Assembly (NCBI RefSeq): GCF_024868665.1
Contig: NC_079900.1
Location: 4,852,007 to 4,916,006, forward strand
Direction: 5' to 3'
DNA length: 64,000 nucleotides
DNA from: Triplophysa rosa
Lineage: Eukaryota > Chordata > Actinopteri > Cypriniformes > Nemacheilidae
Shown in pieces: positions 43,801 to 52,999 of the stretch (positions are counted from its first letter, which is position 1; each line of letters starts with the position of its first letter). Made by a program: the position numbers and the translations under genes. The notes below the pieces were generated by a model that was not told the DNA's origin, ran no database searches, and was given only the letters and a program-made list of their open reading frames with translations.

Positions 43801-46800
43801 GGAAAAGGGAAGCACGACATCTTCTATTGACAAAGAGAGTGAACCAGGAAATATATTATATTCCAGTTACTAACCAGCCGTCTTCTCATGCCCAGGTAGA
43901 ATCAAGCTTTTTTCTGTAAGATATAATCTTGAATGTTTTTATAAGATTTGTTTCCGTCACATGAGGGTCACGGGAGACGGCACATTTTTCTTGATGTTTT
44001 GAGATAAAACAGTGTGTGGTATGACACAGACAGACTATAACTTTTGAACTGAAATGTTCCTTCCCAATCTAAAAAAAGTAATAATATTAAGATTTGATTC
44101 AAATCTTAAAGGGTAAAGAAAAGCTGAAAAATAATGAAAATCTAAAATATGGCTTTGGTGAGCATTGCCACCATTAAATGTGGACTCAAATTATTAAAAA
44201 AATTGTCATTCATCATTTTTAGTTTAACTTCTTAACTTGTATTAATTTTTTATCATTATGTTTGTTTTTTGGAGCAACAGGAGCATCACTTCTAATTTCG
44301 CTGTATTTAGTGCTATACAATAACAATAAATGCATTTCATTTAATTCAATATTAACAATGACATCTCAATAATGTCTCTCTATAATGTGTCTTTTCAGGA
44401 ATTTCTGTCAGGGAATGAGGATATGCTGACACTAGCAGGGTACTTGGGAAGTGTAGATCCCTGGTTTGACTGCAACATCAATGGTTTAGGAGCCATGATT
44501 CCCAAACTCGCACAAATGGTAATTATTACTTCCCTTAAAAGTCATAATCATGAATCGAGATTTGTAATCCTTTCTTTCTGCATTTCTGCTTTTTTAAATT
44601 ATGAACTGTTTTGCACTTCATCTTTTGCCGGTGGTTTGTCAATCAAGTTCAGTTTTGAAATTCTGTGGTGATGACAAATTACAAAGTTTAGTGACTTTAG
44701 TCAATTAAATGTTGTGATTGTAGCAGTCAAGCCAGGGGGATTCTTCGGACCCCAACTCATTTCTGTTAGACATCATCTCTTACTACACACGAGTGAGTCA
44801 GCAGCCCGTGCATCTCCCCGTCTACAGTGTCAAGGTTCGATTGAATCATTCATCTCTACATAATCATTCATGTAAATTATTAGCCACTGTTTTGCTGTGT
44901 GTATTAGAGGAATATTTCAAAAATCTAATAAAAATGTGTGCATTATTTTCTCCTCGTGTTGGTCCATACTGTGCAATGAAAGTGAATGAAGAAGTAAAAA
45001 AAATGGAGCCCGTATGACTCATGTGTCATAAGTGATATCTTGTGATATTTTTTCAGTGAACTGTCCCTTTAAGGGTGTGAAAAGGATTTTTCTTGTACTA
45101 ATGTGAGTATTTTCCATGATAATGAATGCAGCCGAATGCTGATATTTTTCACATCTAGATCGTTTTCTCCAACCTCACCACCTCAGTGGAGGAAGTTTTT
45201 GTGTCTCAGCTCATGATAGACTTTCCAGACATCAAACGTATCAGAGCCACGTTCAAAGACACGATTAAAGGTATATGTGATTTTAAGTTTGATTTTTGGA
45301 TCATTTTAGAGTATTTTGTTAAATGCTCTTTGCTGATCATTTTCTAATAATTTCTGCCCTGTAGGTTCAGTGCGGTACAAAAAGCATAGCTCACAAGAAC
45401 TGTATGGTGCAGACGTGTCGATTAACTATAGAAAGGTGAGCTTTCTCCCAATATTATTTGCTATTGTATTCAATGTTCTTTTAACAGTTAAAGGTCCAGT
45501 GTGTCCTTTTTTGAGGATGTATTGATAGAAATGCAACAGAACATACATAACTATGTCTTCAGAGTAGGGATGCTCATTTCGATTAATTTCCCTAACCGAG
45601 AACCGACACTCGTTATCCGAACATTAACCGTTAACCGATAAGATTTTAATAATAAACTGGAATTAAAAAAATACATGCTGCGTCTCATTTCGAAGGCTGC
45701 GTCCTCCGGAGGTCGCGTTTGTCTGCCGCATACGCCTTCGCATGCGACATCCGGAGGACGCAGACTTCGAAATGAGACAAAGCTACAGTTGACGAGGGTC
45801 TGTGACACGTTAAAAATACAAACATTTTTTTCACAGATTTATTTTAACATGCAAACAGCAGCATAACGAATACATCAACAACAGCACCTGCATTCACATA
45901 TTATCACATTTTCACGAACCTGCGGCGTTTTGGACAATGGAGAAAAACTAAAATAATATATAAATCCAAAGCAAAAAATAAACAGGCAAGAAAAAAAATG
46001 AATTAATTAACAAAATATGACAAAACGAAAACAGAAGAACCGGCAAAGTTTATTTCCGTCAGAAAGTTTTTTCATCAAATAAAAATAGCAGGCCTACCTC
46101 AATCCAAAGCTTGGAGTTTTTATTTAATAAAGTAACATGTTTACGTGTTGTGGTGACAGTCTGGAGCTTGATGACAATTAGACCCGCGGCAGATAACACC
46201 CTTTCAGATGACACTGATGTCCCGGGAATGTAGAGATAACGCCTCGGGAAGCACGTCACATTTGCTTTCCACCAGCCAGTCTTAGCTAAGCATATATAAA
46301 TCCGATATGCTATACCACCCAAAATACAAACATTATTTTTTACTTATTCATATTTCACATTCGTATTTTTACGTCACGTCTAAAAGAAGGCGGGGAAACC
46401 ACCGGTCGCGCCGTTTTCTTCTCCAAAGCGCACGGGCAGCCGATGCTAAGCATCCATGAGATAAGTTTATGTAAAGGATAAATTGATGGCTAGCACCGAA
46501 ATTCCCTTGCAGTAGCTCCGCTATTAGCTTTGCTGAGCCGTAGACACGCCGGGAAGACAGAGAATGTCACAGCGCATTGTGAGCGCGATTGTCCCGTGTC
46601 TACATTTTAAACAAAGAACTTGAGCTTGAGCAAGGCTGCCAGTGGTGCTCTGTTTGGAGGAGTAAAGCTCTGACAAATGTGGCCTCAACAATCAGATGAA
46701 TTACACGTGTCCTGTTTCGTCAAGTGATTTGCGTGATCGGATTTTAATCTGTCTCGAAAACGTTTTGGAGGGCATTTACACCTAGTCGCACGCTCCGTGA

Positions 46801-49800
46801 GTTAATGCTTAGCATGTTTTTCTTTCACCATACAGAAAACTAAAAACATGTACGATTTAATAGTCATTTAAAAACGTATTATTAAATTATTTTTATTATT
46901 ATATTATTAATATTATTAAACTTAAAATAAACATACCTTTTAAATCGTTTCACTGATAGTATTAACCGGTCAAAATTTTAACGATCAGTTAACAGTTAAA
47001 CGGTCAATATGAGCATCCCTACTTCAGAGGTGTATAAGACCTTACATAATAAAGCGTTGTTTTTATTACCTTAAAATGAGCTATTTCTATCTGCATACAC
47101 CGCGGGTCCCCTTACATGGAAGTCGCCATGTTGTTTCTACAGTAGCCCTAAACGGACAAACTGCTCTACAGAGCGCGTTTCGTAAATATGTTATCTGCTT
47201 CGGCAACGAAGCGAAAACGTGACTGTAACAAAGTTCAATAGGGAAGGAAGGAGGCGGGAACCGGCGAACATTTAAACAATAAACTTTAATCAAAAATAAA
47301 CAAACAATAACACGGAAGTAAAAGACCGGCAGCCACCTCACGGTCGACTGCCAGCCACACAAACATAAACAAACTTAACAGCTTCCGGGCCCGGTCCTCT
47401 CTCGTCGGCAGTACCGTCGCTCGTCCTCTTATGCTCCCTAGCTCCCCGTGAGGCATGCGGGACCGGTGCGCGTACAGCTGATACTCATTATCACTCACGC
47501 CACCGGCCCCGCCTTCCTGCCCCACGGCTCTCGTCCCGCCTTCCTCGCTACAGTGACGACATCTTAAGGTCAGTTTATGGTTCTGCATAGGACCTACCTA
47601 CGCAGAGCCGCGTACCCTACGCCGTAGCCTGACGCGCACCTCTCCAAAAATGTAACAACGCGTCAACTCAACGCAGACCCTACGAGGACCGCAAGCGCTG
47701 TGATTGGTCGGTTTGGCAGCATCGTACTTCCTTCTACGCATTTCCGGCATCTTCTTCTCTGGTGTCTTCTTCCGGCAAGTTCAGAGTCCACAAAAGAACA
47801 ACATGGTGAGCATCGACATCGACCAAGTTACTGAGCGTCTGATTGAAGAGGTTCGGAAATACACGCATCTGTATGACTCCTCTTCGGCGGACTATAAAGG
47901 CGAATTCTTGGAGAGAGATTTCCTCTAACGTCGGTTTGGCTTCCATTGTCGTTTGCAAACACTAGCATACACACACACAAAACATCGGCGAAGAAGAGCA
48001 AACCCATGAAAACACAAAGAGCCAACTAGCGTTTCGGCGGTGTAATTGCAGTATGACGCATACTCTCAACGCAGAACCATAAATGTTCACGACGGCGTCG
48101 TCTACGTACGTAGGCTACGCCGTATGTTACGGCGTAGGTCCTACGCAGAACCATAAACTGACCTTTAGTTCTGTGTCAGCTACCGTAGTGCTTCTAAAGA
48201 GAGGGGTGGAGTGAGCCGTTGGTTGCAACTTGCAACCTCACCGCTAGATGCCGCTCAATTTCATACACTGGCCCTTTAAGTGTGTCATTTTTGTGCCACT
48301 AGCCAAACAGTTTTGCAAATATTGTGATTGTTTTGCTATCCGCTTGTTGAGTCGTGACGTAAGGAATGCTGTTTCCGGGTCCAAACCTCCACTAGTTTCA
48401 AGTGATTCGACTTTTTAAACAGCCATTTATGAACACTTTTTATTACAATATTACATGCACATTAACACGAAACTTTTATAAACTTACGGTGTACACTACA
48501 GTCTCACTGAATCTCCAACGTCAATATTTTAATACATTGTAAAAATAAACCGCTGTCTGGACATCTGGGGTTTTATCATGGTTTGGATCGTGTTTTTTTT
48601 CTTGGCAGTTTTACAGCAAACCATCTGTGTATATCAGCTTTTTTTGTTGTTTGCCTATAGCAGCTGACAGAGCGTTTGGACCTGAAAACGGTATACGAAA
48701 TTCCACGTTCAGTCGTGCATGACGTCAGGCTTAAAGGGATAGTACACCCAAAAATGACAATTCTGTCATAATTTACTTGTTTGGTTGATCAAAAGGAAAG
48801 ATGTTTGCAAGAATGTTAGCAACTGACAGTTCTCGGAAATCATTGACTTCCATAGTAGTCACAATCTTCGAAATATCCTGTTTTGTGTTCAAACGAATAA
48901 AGCAATTTATACATACAAAATACATTTAAAATGAATTATAAAAATCAGTCCAGATGCATTACAGTAGGACAAACTAACAATAAATGCATCGTGCAAAATG
49001 ATCTTCTATTTATGTTCTACGTATATGATTTATTGATTTTGTATCCCCTAGGCCTCAATAAGTGACAGAGAACAGGGGAGTAGAGTGACTTTAACCTCAT
49101 GTGGAATGTTGGTGGCAGTCGTACCCTCCTGCAGTGCAAAAAGTATGTCACATATTTAAAATACTACAACCCTCATGTCATTGTCATTGCTATCTTGCTG
49201 AGATCAGCTTTGTTTTGTTTTGGTTTGGTTTATTTACAGTTCTTCACTGTGTAAAGACTGAATTCTAAATAATCATTAGATTAAAAAGGAATGCTCGTTG
49301 TTTTTAGGGGTGAAAACAAGTGTGCTTGTTTTTTGCTCAGGAGTGGCCTCGGTATTTGGATGCTTAAAGTGATGAAAATTGTGTCATCATTCACTCACCT
49401 TCGAGTTGTTCCAAATGTGTATAAATGTGTTTGTTCTGATGAACACAGAGAAAGATATTTGGAAGAATGCTTATAACCAAACAGATCTCAACCCCCATTG
49501 ACTCCCATAGTAGGAAAAAAACAATGGTAGTCAAAAGTGCCTCAGAACTGTTTGCTGTCCTACATTCTTCGAAATGTGTTCAACAGAACAAAAAAAAGTT
49601 TTCCTACAATGGGAGTCAATGGGGGTTGAGATCTGTTTGGTCACAAGCATTCTTCCAAATATCTTTCTCTGTGTTCATCAGAACAAACATGTGGAACAAC
49701 TCGAAGGTGAGTAAATGATGACAGAAGTTTCATTTTTGGGTGAAGTATCAGTTTTAATCATTGTTAAATGTGTGGATGATATTGTACCAAGAGGCATACT

Positions 49801-51016
49801 AGAGCACAAATATTAAATTTAAGTGATTTTTAGTAGATGTATGACATCATTTCCTATATACAGCTCACACATGAACTAGGTTTTACTTTTATAACCCAGA
49901 ACCAGTGTTCCGATACTTTGACCTAATTATTATTTCCATATAATCCAACAAACGTTTTGTTTAAAGTTTTGCTTTCCTAAACAGTTTGCTTTCTTTCTTG
50001 AAAAGAAATGCTATGCGTTCAAGTATTGCCTCACTGTGTCTATCAACTATCTGATGATACATATTTCAGATGAGGAAAAGAAAGTTATGTGGGTTTTCTT
50101 GTTTATAATTTCCTATTATTTTTAACAGGTCCTCATAGTGTCAACATACGTTTTCAAGACATGAACCCCACAAGGCCCTGTGCAGTAAGTGGATCTTTAA
50201 AAGGCTTTTTAAAGAGATTCAGTAAGAGACCACTATTATTGCCATGCAAAAACAATGCTGTGTTTAATATCTTTTGTTAAAATACTGTTATGAAGTCAAA
50301 TGTTTTCTTTTAATTTAGACTGTGATCCGAGCTGTTAGCGTGAATATCAGAGTTCTGGAGAACAAGACATTCTCCTTATGTTTGGATAAAGATCCTCGTA
50401 GAACCTTCAAAGATGTCCAGAGGTAAACAAACAAATTAGAATTTATTAACACGCGTGACACACCTCTGTGCTTTTAAAAAAAATGTATCATGGACTATTT
50501 CTTAAAAGCAAAGTCAAGTATCACTTTTATATTGCTCACGCCCACAATAGGATTTTGAACAAACATATATATGAAACATGAATTACAAACATGAATCATA
50601 CCTCTCAATGATCTTTTAAAGAAGTGAAAAACTTGCCATGTAGACATACACCGAAGGAGGAACCAGGCAATATTTTGGGCAGAGTTAGAGGAAGGCTCTC
50701 TCCAACCCCGTAGCAACATCACAAAAACATTCTCAACGCTCCTGCAGGGTTGAAGCGGGTTGTGCAAAGCCAGCATCACGCACATTTCCTTCAGAAGATT
50801 AGCTGAAACATACATTTTCCAGAGCCTTCACACTGATTTCTGTTCTGTATTTTTGCCCACAGTGTTGAAGTTTCTCCATGCTTGGACCCTGGATACTGTC
50901 CTCAGCCGAGTACTAAATCCAAGTACAGTTCGGGAGAAGGAAGTGAACCATTGTTAAAATTTTTGAACAGGACCCTCACGCTGCCAATCAACACCTTCTT
51001 TGGGACAGACCAATGA
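37826..51016 (+). CDS. pik3r6: PI3K-gamma adaptor subunit p84/p87, 19 coding exons
   Basis: Regulatory partner of the p110-gamma catalytic subunit, linking PI3K-gamma to Ras and G-protein signals at the membrane in immune and cardiac cells. I assembled 19 exons (37826-37850, 39089-39193, 40002-40093, 40404-40472, 40705-40837, 41292-41361, 41794-41980, 42073-42214, 42282-42368, 42456-42837, 43802-43895, 44399-44518, 44724-44834, 45159-45270, 45365-45435, 49052-49142, 50129-50184, 50319-50422, 50863-51016). All splice phases agree, giving 734 residues against about 750 in human PIK3R6. Matches to p84 rather than p101 (PIK3R5) include LRWTLHNRVER, VSTDSGIEGDMP, VVMGDDRTLGRLAKT, the C-terminal LPINTFFG, and the lack of the acidic tract of p101. 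The first exon is the least certain. Confidence 0.93.
38644..38950. mobile_element. Angel-like MITE in pik3r6 intron 1
   Basis: Starts TTAAAGGGATAGTACACCC and ends GGGGTAAACTATCCCTTTA. A full-length copy. Confidence 0.8.
39089..39193 (+). CDS. pik3r6: pik3r6 exon 2
   Basis: Encodes VESSLYHNVHSILRELD, aligning with the human N-terminus (MESS...VLRELS). Acceptor ATTGCAG, donor G|GTATCA, phase 1. A second AG 17 bases in (CTTCAG) could be used instead but would break the phase with the proposed exon 1. Confidence 0.85.
39359..39869. mobile_element. TA-flanked MITE (CAGCCGCGGAAAA ends), copy 1
   Basis: Starts TACAGCCGCGGAAAAC and ends TTTTTCCGCTGCTGTA, with TA at both borders. The interior (GACCATTCCAAATGTTC, CTAGATGTA, CTTGTTTTCTTTGC, CATCTTTTCTGT) matches the copy at 63035-63540. 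Probably Tc1/mariner-type and non-autonomous. It lies in pik3r6 intron 2. Confidence 0.75.
39697..39775. repeat. perfect 25-bp inverted repeat inside the MITE
   Basis: Arms 39697-39721 and 39751-39775 are exact reverse complements (core TTCTGCAAATAAATGCAAGT), with a 29-base loop that itself contains CAATATT/AATATTG. The other copy of the element lacks it. Confidence 0.9.
40002..40093 (+). CDS. pik3r6: pik3r6 exon 3
   Basis: Encodes GMLRWTLHNRVERCPS and VKVLIKELEK, close to human GMWRWSLHKKVER and LLRELEK. Acceptor GTGTAG, donor AAG|GTTTGT, phase 1 to 0. N-terminal helical region. Confidence 0.95.
40404..40472 (+). CDS. pik3r6: pik3r6 exon 4
   Basis: 23 codons reading AERIDSKIRIIPLLHTLVYT and ILQ. 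The IIPLLHT motif is shared with human p84. Phase 0 to 0. Confidence 0.95.
40705..40837 (+). CDS. pik3r6: pik3r6 exon 5
   Basis: Encodes FIPEDVYHRIHVCLKSLVTL, PLPYCAIALHYARQIKME and QTTPG. It matches the YQRI..LLTLPTPYC region of human p84. Donor G|GTAATG, phase 1. Confidence 0.95.
40903..41125. mobile_element. Angel-like MITE in pik3r6 intron 5, right end lost
   Basis: Starts TTAAAGGGGTAGTTCACCCC. The interior has TTCATGTCATTCAAATCC. It fades after GACATGAGGGTGAACAACAG. Confidence 0.7.
41292..41361 (+). CDS. pik3r6: pik3r6 exon 6
   Basis: Encodes LMYQRRVISEHNLRNDLYQL followed by HE. Corresponds to human LYQRMVIAEQNLTNELYP. Donor AA|GTATAA, phase 2. Confidence 0.93.
41794..41980 (+). CDS. 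pik3r6: pik3r6 exon 7
   Basis: Encodes VFVFVDPAIFPPSLVNALKA and HTLMAGIGKQCNVNRLAQAL. Matches human VFLFVDPELVS. Acceptor TTTTCAG, donor GAG|GTCTGT, phase 0. Confidence 0.95.
42073..42214 (+). CDS. pik3r6: pik3r6 exon 8
   Basis: Encodes HLGEDVELHFQDVVAIVEQR and RLQETYRDILTAAK, aligning with the human HYFHAVVAALEQ...LEEIYCSLL segment. Donor G|GTAGAC, phase 1. Confidence 0.92.
42282..42368 (+). CDS. pik3r6: pik3r6 exon 9
   Basis: Encodes DPSHPASQAETHLPNPEVSF and HVWNKEDDI, equivalent to human LPSPYITFHLWTGEEQ. Acceptor CTTTAG, donor T|GTGAGC, phase 1. The junction restores a conserved tryptophan. Confidence 0.9.
42456..42837 (+). CDS. pik3r6: pik3r6 exon 10 (largest)
   Basis: 127 codons. NELVNFALMVSSER begins it, then VSTVSTDSGIEGDMP, a basic and serine-rich linker, and TARIVVMGDDRTLGRLAKTL. 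The STDSGIE and GDDR.LGRLA motifs are diagnostic for p84. Donor CG|GTAAGA, phase 2. Confidence 0.97.
43126..43479. mobile_element. TTAA-flanked MITE (AAGTCGGCATGAAA ends)
   Basis: Starts TTAAAGTCGGCATGAAA and ends TTTCATGCCGACTTTAA, an exact 17-base inversion including TTAA. It lies in pik3r6 intron 10, is 354 bases long and non-coding. Confidence 0.85.
43802..43895 (+). CDS. pik3r6: pik3r6 exon 11
   Basis: Encodes KREARHLLLTKRVNQEIYYI and PVTNQPSSHAQ, matching human KRETQ...LQLYYIPV. Acceptor GGGCAG, donor CAG|GTAGAA, phase 0. Confidence 0.93.
44399..44518 (+). CDS. pik3r6: pik3r6 exon 12
   Basis: 40 codons with LAGYLGSVDPWFDCNINGLG and AMIPKLAQM, matching human ATFLGRVDPWYQSTVNTL. Donor ATG|GTAATT, phase 0. 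Confidence 0.95.
44724..44834 (+). CDS. pik3r6: pik3r6 exon 13
   Basis: Encodes DPNSFLLDIISYYTRVSQQP and VHLPVYSVK, matching human DPFILDVITYYIRMGTQPIY. The acceptor may be TGTAG at 44723 or GTAGCAG at 44726; both keep phase 0 and differ by one glutamine codon. Confidence 0.93.
45159..45270 (+). CDS. pik3r6: pik3r6 exon 14
   Basis: Encodes IVFSNLTTSVEEVFVSQLMI and DFPDIKRIRATFKDTIK, matching human KIFFSDLSQDPTEDIFLIEL in position. Donor G|GTATAT, phase 1. Confidence 0.92.
45365..45435 (+). CDS. pik3r6: pik3r6 exon 15
   Basis: Encodes SVRYKKHSSQELYGADVSIN followed by YRK. Corresponds to the poorly conserved segment before human LSLCYQKA. The next intron (45436-49051) carries the transposon nest. 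Confidence 0.88.
45682..45778. repeat. hairpin repeat inside the hAT element
   Basis: GTCTCATTTCGAAGGCTGCG followed by TCCTCCGGA is mirrored as TCCGGAGGACGCAGAC then TTCGAAATGAGAC. Near-perfect arms of about 28 bases give a strong foldback. It may be a separate small MITE that landed in the hAT element. Confidence 0.75.
46059..46322 (-). pseudogene. hAT transposase C-terminal dimerisation domain fragment
   Basis: The minus-strand frame reads GWWKANV, then RRYLYIPGTSVSSERVLSAA and LLNKNSKLW. This is the hAT C-terminal (ZBED-type) motif set: paired W with N, then P.TS...ER.FS. The catalytic N-terminal part and zinc finger are missing, so it cannot be a complete transposase. Confidence 0.88.
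47224..47552 (-). mobile_element. solo LTR with 5-bp target duplication
   Basis: Starts TGTAACAAAG and ends CGCTACA (TG...CA), flanked by exact GTGAC duplications (47219-47223 and 47553-47557). No internal retrotransposon sequence is present, so it is a solo LTR left by recombination. The minus orientation is suggested by a GATTAAAG polyadenylation-like signal and the purine-rich start on that strand. Ty3/Gypsy-type is likely from the duplication length. Confidence 0.8.
47567..48164 (+). mobile_element. PIF/Harbinger-type non-autonomous element, TTA duplication
   Basis: Starts AGGTCAGTTTATGGTTCTGC and ends GCAGAACCATAAACTGACCT, inverted repeats of at least 32 bases with one mismatch. The 3-base flanks are TTA on both sides (47564-47566, 48165-48167), as in Harbinger elements. 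It carries the start of a MADF-like reading frame. Confidence 0.88.
47803..47928 (+). pseudogene. truncated MADF-like ORF in the Harbinger-type element
   Basis: 41 codons: MVSIDIDQVTERLIEEVRKY, then THLYDSSSADYKGEFLERDF. The ERLIEEVRK..HLYD.SS.DYK pattern is the first helix pair of a MADF/Myb-SANT-like domain. Harbinger transposons encode such a DNA-binding protein beside the transposase. The frame stops right after the first part, so only a stub remains. Confidence 0.65.
48731..48890. mobile_element. Angel-like MITE fragment in pik3r6 intron 15
   Basis: Starts TTAAAGGGATAGTACACCC and has TGACTTCCATAGTAGTC and TTTTGTGTTC inside. The right end is missing. Confidence 0.7.
49052..49142 (+). CDS. 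pik3r6: pik3r6 exon 16
   Basis: Encodes ASISDREQGSRVTLTSCGML and VAVVPSCSAK. Acceptor CCCCTAG, donor A|GTATGT, phase 1. Similar in position to the human VTVSLRATGLILKAIPAS segment. Confidence 0.88.
49369..49750. mobile_element. Angel-like MITE in pik3r6 intron 16
   Basis: The interior words TTCGAGTTGTTCCAAATG and TTTGGAAGAATGCTTATAAC are followed by an inverted half ending GTTTCATTTTTGGGTGAAGTA. Border TTAAs are lost. Confidence 0.7.
50129..50184 (+). CDS. pik3r6: pik3r6 exon 17
   Basis: Encodes SPHSVNIRFQDMNPTRPCA when joined to exon 16. Acceptor TTAACAG, donor GCA|GTAAGT, phase 1 to 0. Supported mainly by phase and splice sites; the sequence is only loosely like human VNVTEVVKSS. Confidence 0.82.
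50319..50422 (+). CDS. pik3r6: pik3r6 exon 18
   Basis: Encodes FSLCLDKDPRRTFKDVQR, matching human LTLSLDKDDQRTFRDVVR. Acceptor ATTTAG, donor AG|GTAAAC, phase 2. Confidence 0.95.
50863..51016 (+). CDS. pik3r6: pik3r6 exon 19, C-terminus and stop
   Basis: Encodes VEVSPCLDPGYCPQPS and ends LTLPINTFFGTDQ-stop (TGA 51014-51016). The conserved C-terminal PINTF.G motif of p84/p101 adaptors is present. Confidence 0.95.
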
Positions 51017-51327
51017 CGATACGACAATATTTGTGACATTTACACTGAGACGCACTGAGATACCTCTTGAAGACCTTTTATTGTTTTTGTGTATGTTGTT
51101 TTATGTGGTTTCCATTGTTTCATATACAAGAGGTCACAGTTTCCTGTTAACGTGTACTGTACATAGACTGAATGTGTGTGACTTCTTGTGCACAAGGAAT
51201 TGCTGTGAGCTGCGTTTCATTTTGTGCCACATTTTGTAGTATGCACAATCCAAAATCTTATGTTCACACTACTTTCATAACTTTTTGACAAAAATATATA
51301 TGTTGTAGAAGTTGTACGATTCATAAA

Positions 51328-51333
51328 AATAAA
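51328..51333 (+). terminator. likely pik3r6 polyadenylation signal
   Basis: A canonical AATAAA lies 312 bases after the stop, the first good one on this strand. The cleavage site is not determined. Confidence 0.55.
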
Positions 51334-51756
51334 TAACACTTTGGACAAAGGTTTTTATTTGACACTTGCAATGAATTAAAGCGGTTTACAAGGCTCCATT
51401 TGTTATCTATTACGAACGATCATATTACTATCATACTATGATGACAATGTTGCTACATTATTTATTATTCGCATGTCAATATTCAACATTAGCTACAGAG
51501 TGACATTATTCAAAATGTCACGTATTTGTTAACATTAGTTGATCCACAATGGACAAAAATTAATTAACAATTACATTCGTATCAACAAAGCTATTATTAT
51601 TATTATTTAGGTGAATGAATGCTGTAAAAATATATCGATCGTTGTTAGCTAATGCGTAAACTAATGTAAATAAATTGTTGTGCCGAGCAAAGAAACAATT
51701 CATCAAAGTGTTTGACACAACGGCGCAGTTAAACTGATGTACTATCTGTTGTTATT

Positions 51757-51806
51757 ATAAGTTGCTTTGGCTAAAAAAAGAGTTTGCTAAATGCTTCAAT
51801 GTTATG
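51757..51806 (+). repeat. SINE 3' tail fragment
   Basis: TTATAAGTTGCTTTGGCTAA followed by AAAAGAGTTTGCTAAATGC is the conserved SINE tail without a tRNA head. Confidence 0.55.
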
Positions 51807-51831
51807 TAAACGTTAACACTGGGCAGCGCAT

Positions 51832-51950
51832 ACCGATCTGCGTAAAGTATCGCGAGAGCGATCGGAAAGCAAACGAAACAGTCTGCTGATTCTGCTCTCG
51901 CGTTAACGTGATCTCATACGCCAGTCGGTCTGCGCAGTGCCGCGTGGAGT
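51832..51950. repeat. CpG-rich foldback repeat, copy 1
   Basis: GCGCATACCGATCTGCGTAA and ATCGCGAGAGC on the left face TGCTCTCGCGTTAACGTGAT and GACTGGCGTATGAG-type sequence on the right, read inverted. The arms are diverged but resemble those of 60348-60472. Confidence 0.5.
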
Positions 51951-52999
51951 CGAACATGTCCGTAGCAGCCATTTAAAATGTAGCTTCAGCGTGTGACCGA
52001 CAGAGGTCGCTGAAAAGTAAACGATGGCGTTTTGGTACAGACGTCTTACAAAGTTTACACGTCGGCCATTAGCTGTACGTTGAAAAGAAAGTGAACTTGG
52101 TAAACTTCACCTGGATACTTTATGTATATGAATCGAGGATAAAGCTCAAAGACAATCACCTGTCAAGCAAACCATGTGTTTCTGGATTCAAGACATCGCA
52201 GGTAAACCGTGTAACTTAAATAGTGGAGTGTGAGAACAGGTGCACGAATCCGGTTCACCTGTCGTGTCGCGTACTTTGTGGTTTTGAAGTCTGTAAACTT
52301 TTATTTAAGGACGATTGCAGGTTTCATTTGATGGTTTTGATATTTTTATGTAACTGCTATAAATGTAAACTGTCTCGTTTTGTGAGTTTCGATATGTTGC
52401 ACGCCGTTTCTGGTTGTCTCTTTATTTTAAATAGTCCAGATAGACTAAACAGATCTCTTGTACTTTAGATGTTAAATGTGATCTAAATATGCCCCGTTTT
52501 TAAAGTTTCACACGATGACATTTAATGTTACTTTTAAACTTGATTTAAGGAAACAAAACTTTGTTCCATATGGTGCTTTGTAACTTTGCAATCCACATGT
52601 AAGTTAGAGTCATACTTTATGTAGGCTTTATATATACTGTAAGTACATCATAATCAGATAAATACTTATGCATCAAAATATTTGTACAACTTTCCAATCA
52701 AAATATATAGTGGTTTTCACAATTTTGCATAGTTACAAAGAAAATATATTATAACAGTAGAGAAAGAAAAGGATATGATACAAAACAGAAAATAGAAAAT
52801 ATTTAAGACACATTCCAAGAATCCAAGCACACCATGGTGTTTCTATGGCACCATGAAAATAGCCTAATTAAAATAAACGAAAATAAAAATGTACACCTTG
52901 AATTCACTGTAAAGTACTTTTCTAAATAAAAACAACTGACTAGTTAAGTTGACCTCATGTATCTCTAAATCCACAGGATTTTAACTCAACTTGACAGTC

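Larger units (their letters stand above)
45565..47021 (-). mobile_element. hAT transposon derivative with 8-bp target duplication
   Basis: Ends TAGGGATGCTCAT and ATGAGCATCCCTA are inverted repeats. The flanks are an exact 8-base duplication CTTCAGAG (45557-45564 and 47022-47029), the hAT signature. It carries a C-terminal transposase fragment on the minus strand, so it is an internally deleted relative of an autonomous hAT. Confidence 0.92.
45492..48275. mobile_element. outer TTAA-flanked element hosting a transposon nest
   Basis: Left border TTAA then AGGTCCAGTGTGTCC; right border CATACACTGGCCCT then TTAA. The ends are imperfect inverted repeats. Removing the three inner insertions leaves a short non-coding element of about 0.3-0.5 kb. 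TTAA targets are typical of Kolobok- or piggyBac-like transposons; the superfamily here is an inference. Located in pik3r6 intron 15. Confidence 0.7.
51017..52999. other. pik3r6 3' flank and mfsd6l upstream region
   Basis: No gene is supported here. A SINE tail lies at 51757-51806 and a CpG-rich hairpin repeat at 51832-51950. A possible non-coding exon for mfsd6l ends at GCAG|GTAAAC (donor at 52201), with a matching acceptor CCACAG near 52976; this is speculative. Confidence 0.5.

Noticed and set aside
52223..52468. An 81-codon cysteine-rich plus-strand frame upstream of mfsd6l
   Set aside because: No homology recognised, and it begins just after a possible donor site in likely untranslated or intronic sequence.
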